A stretch of 7,103 nucleotides of DNA from an uncultured Pirellulaceae bacterium (GTDB taxonomy: Bacteria > Planctomycetota > Planctomycetia > Pirellulales > Pirellulaceae). The translations under genes and the position numbers were made by a program. Positions within the stretch are counted from its first letter, which is position 1. Each line of letters begins with the position of its first letter. The DNA lies in NCBI GenBank assembly GCA_934255105.1, contig CAKQNH010000239.1:1-7103 (forward strand), read 5' to 3'. Below are positions 6,354-7,103 of the stretch, in pieces. Below the pieces are notes generated by a model. That model saw nothing but the letters and a program-made list of their open reading frames with translations, ran no database searches and was not told the DNA's origin.

Positions 6354-7103
6354 TTACGAACTAAAGGCGGTGGGGGACGTTTGCCCGCGCATGTTGGCTA
6401 GCAGCGCACGGTAGCGTGTCAGCAACTTGCGGATGAGCATCCCCAGGTAGAAATTGACCACCAGCGAAAACAGGAAGAAGACCGACAAAATATTCTCACC
6501 GGTCTTCGAGCTGCTGATGTTTTTAGCCGGGGGGATGGCTGTATCCCCAGGGCTAGTGTCGGCTGCCGGTGTTTTGGGTAGCGGCTGCTGTGGGGGGGGG
6601 ACGTTCGTGTTGGTGGAAGCGACTCGGTCGAAGCCATCGTAGCCACTTGGGCGTTGTCCGTTACCGCTACCGTATTGGCTATTGGCATACTGCCCGCCGC
6701 CGTAATTCTGTCCGTACTGCCCGCCTTGAACATTCTGGCTCCCCTGTCCCTGTCCCGAGAAATTATCAAAGCCCGGCGTGGAGAGTCCAAATTTTCCTGG
6801 ATTTTGGCCATTGGGGTTTGCGCCGAAACCGATGTTGGGCGTTTGCCGGTTGGGGATGCTGGTCATGTTCGATGAATCCAGGGAGGGGGGCGTCCTTGGG
6901 TCGTAGCTCGGCGGCAGCGTGCTCTGTGGATACGTGCTCTGTGGATACGTGTTTTGTGGATACGTGCTTTGCGGGTAATTTCCGCCGGCAGTGTCGCCAT
7001 TTTGGTTTTGGAAGCGATTGTCAGCGGTTCGGTTGACTTCATCACGGCTGCGCTGGCTGTCGTTGATCGCCGGAGCGCCCCAGGCCCCCGCGTTGTTTTG
7101 GGT
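6354..7103 (-). CDS. Low-complexity Gln/Gly/Asn/Tyr-rich protein with C-terminal membrane helix (5' end missing)
   Basis: This frame is open from the window edge to TAA at 6356-6354, giving 249 visible residues; the true start lies outside. The internal ATG at 6866 is probably not the start, because the same biased composition continues upstream. From the N-terminal side there is a polar Asn/Asp-rich stretch, four YPQ(S/N)T repeats, a Pro-rich link, a Gly/Gln/Asn/Tyr-rich segment with GGQYGQNYGGGQY-type motifs, a Pro/Thr linker with PPP, and one membrane helix (about residues 125-147 counted from the internal Met). The helix is followed by a basic segment RKLLTRYR and a short tail. The positive charges after the helix suggest a cytoplasmic C-terminus and an outward-facing disordered region. 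No known family is recognised. A surface-exposed or envelope scaffold protein is possible. It converges on the ABC-like gene with a 5-base gap. Confidence 0.7.
   Translation of the reverse strand, partial: TQNNAGAWGAPAINDSQRSRDEVNRTADNRFQNQNGDTAGGNYPQSTYPQNTYPQSTYPQSTLPPSYDPRTPPSLDSSNMTSIPNRQTPNIGFGANPNGQNPGKFGLSTPGFDNFSGQGQGSQNVQGGQYGQNYGGGQYANSQYGSGNGQRPSGYDGFDRVASTNTNVPPPQQPLPKTPAADTSPGDTAIPPAKNISSSKTGENILSVFFLFSLVVNFYLGMLIRKLLTRYRALLANMRGQTSPTAFSS
6592..6600. repeat. Nine-base G/C homopolymer inside a coding region
   Basis: A G9 run on the plus strand (C9 on the coding strand) encodes the end of Val and three Pro residues in the low-complexity protein, just before the linker to its membrane helix. 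Runs of this length are prone to slippage. Loss of one C would shift to a frame ending at 6419 that has no membrane helix. Confidence 0.9.
6918..6977. repeat. 15-base tandem repeat, four copies, encoding Y-P-Q-S/N-T
   Basis: Units at 6918-6932, 6933-6947, 6948-6962 and 6963-6977 read CGTGCTCTGTGGATA with a few substitutions; the first two are identical. On the coding minus strand each encodes Tyr-Pro-Gln-(Ser/Asn)-Thr. The unit is a multiple of three, so copy-number change would keep the frame. It is unrelated in sequence to the intergenic 15-base repeat. Confidence 0.95.

Overview
The window holds five confident protein-coding genes in two divergent blocks, plus a convergent partial gene at the right edge. 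There are no rRNA genes, tRNA genes, CRISPR arrays or insertion sequences. The organism is a moderately GC-rich bacterium. Weak or absent Shine-Dalgarno sequences at several starts, a large GT-C/TPR protein and low-complexity membrane proteins would fit a planctomycete of the Pirellulales type. This is an inference from style, not from a marker gene.

Left block (minus strand, read right to left): a GT2-family glycosyltransferase with two C-terminal membrane helices (1914 to 913) overlaps by an ATGA junction a class I SAM-dependent methyltransferase (916 to 116). The methyltransferase carries an in-frame hexanucleotide repeat that encodes a Ser-Thr/Pro-Thr tract inside its catalytic fold. The last 115 bases hold inverted repeats and possibly the start of a third gene.

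Intergenic 1915-2246: a divergent control region with a perfect TATAAT box and three copies of a 14-15 base AT-rich tandem repeat just upstream of the plus-strand start.

Right block (plus strand): a 737-residue TMTC-like GT-C membrane glycosyltransferase with about eight C-terminal TPR repeats (2247-4460) overlaps by 8 bases a half-size ABC exporter-type protein (4453-6348). Its nucleotide-binding domain has the full ABC layout, but the Walker A lysine, A-loop aromatic, Q-loop Gln, signature motif and H-loop His are all replaced. It therefore looks like a pseudo-ATPase, and this is the most unusual item in the window.

Right edge: a minus-strand gene, open to the window end, encodes a Gln/Gly/Asn/Tyr-rich low-complexity protein with one membrane helix near its C-terminus. 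It contains YPQ(S/N)T repeats and a nine-base C tract. Its stop lies 5 bases from the ABC gene's stop.

Working model (inference): the GT2 enzyme charges a polyprenyl phosphate with a sugar at the inner face of the membrane. The TMTC-like enzyme then uses that lipid-linked sugar on the outer face, with the TPR domain binding protein substrate or partners. The methyltransferase may modify the sugar or lipid. The ABC-like protein may be a structural or regulatory membrane partner rather than an ATP-driven pump.
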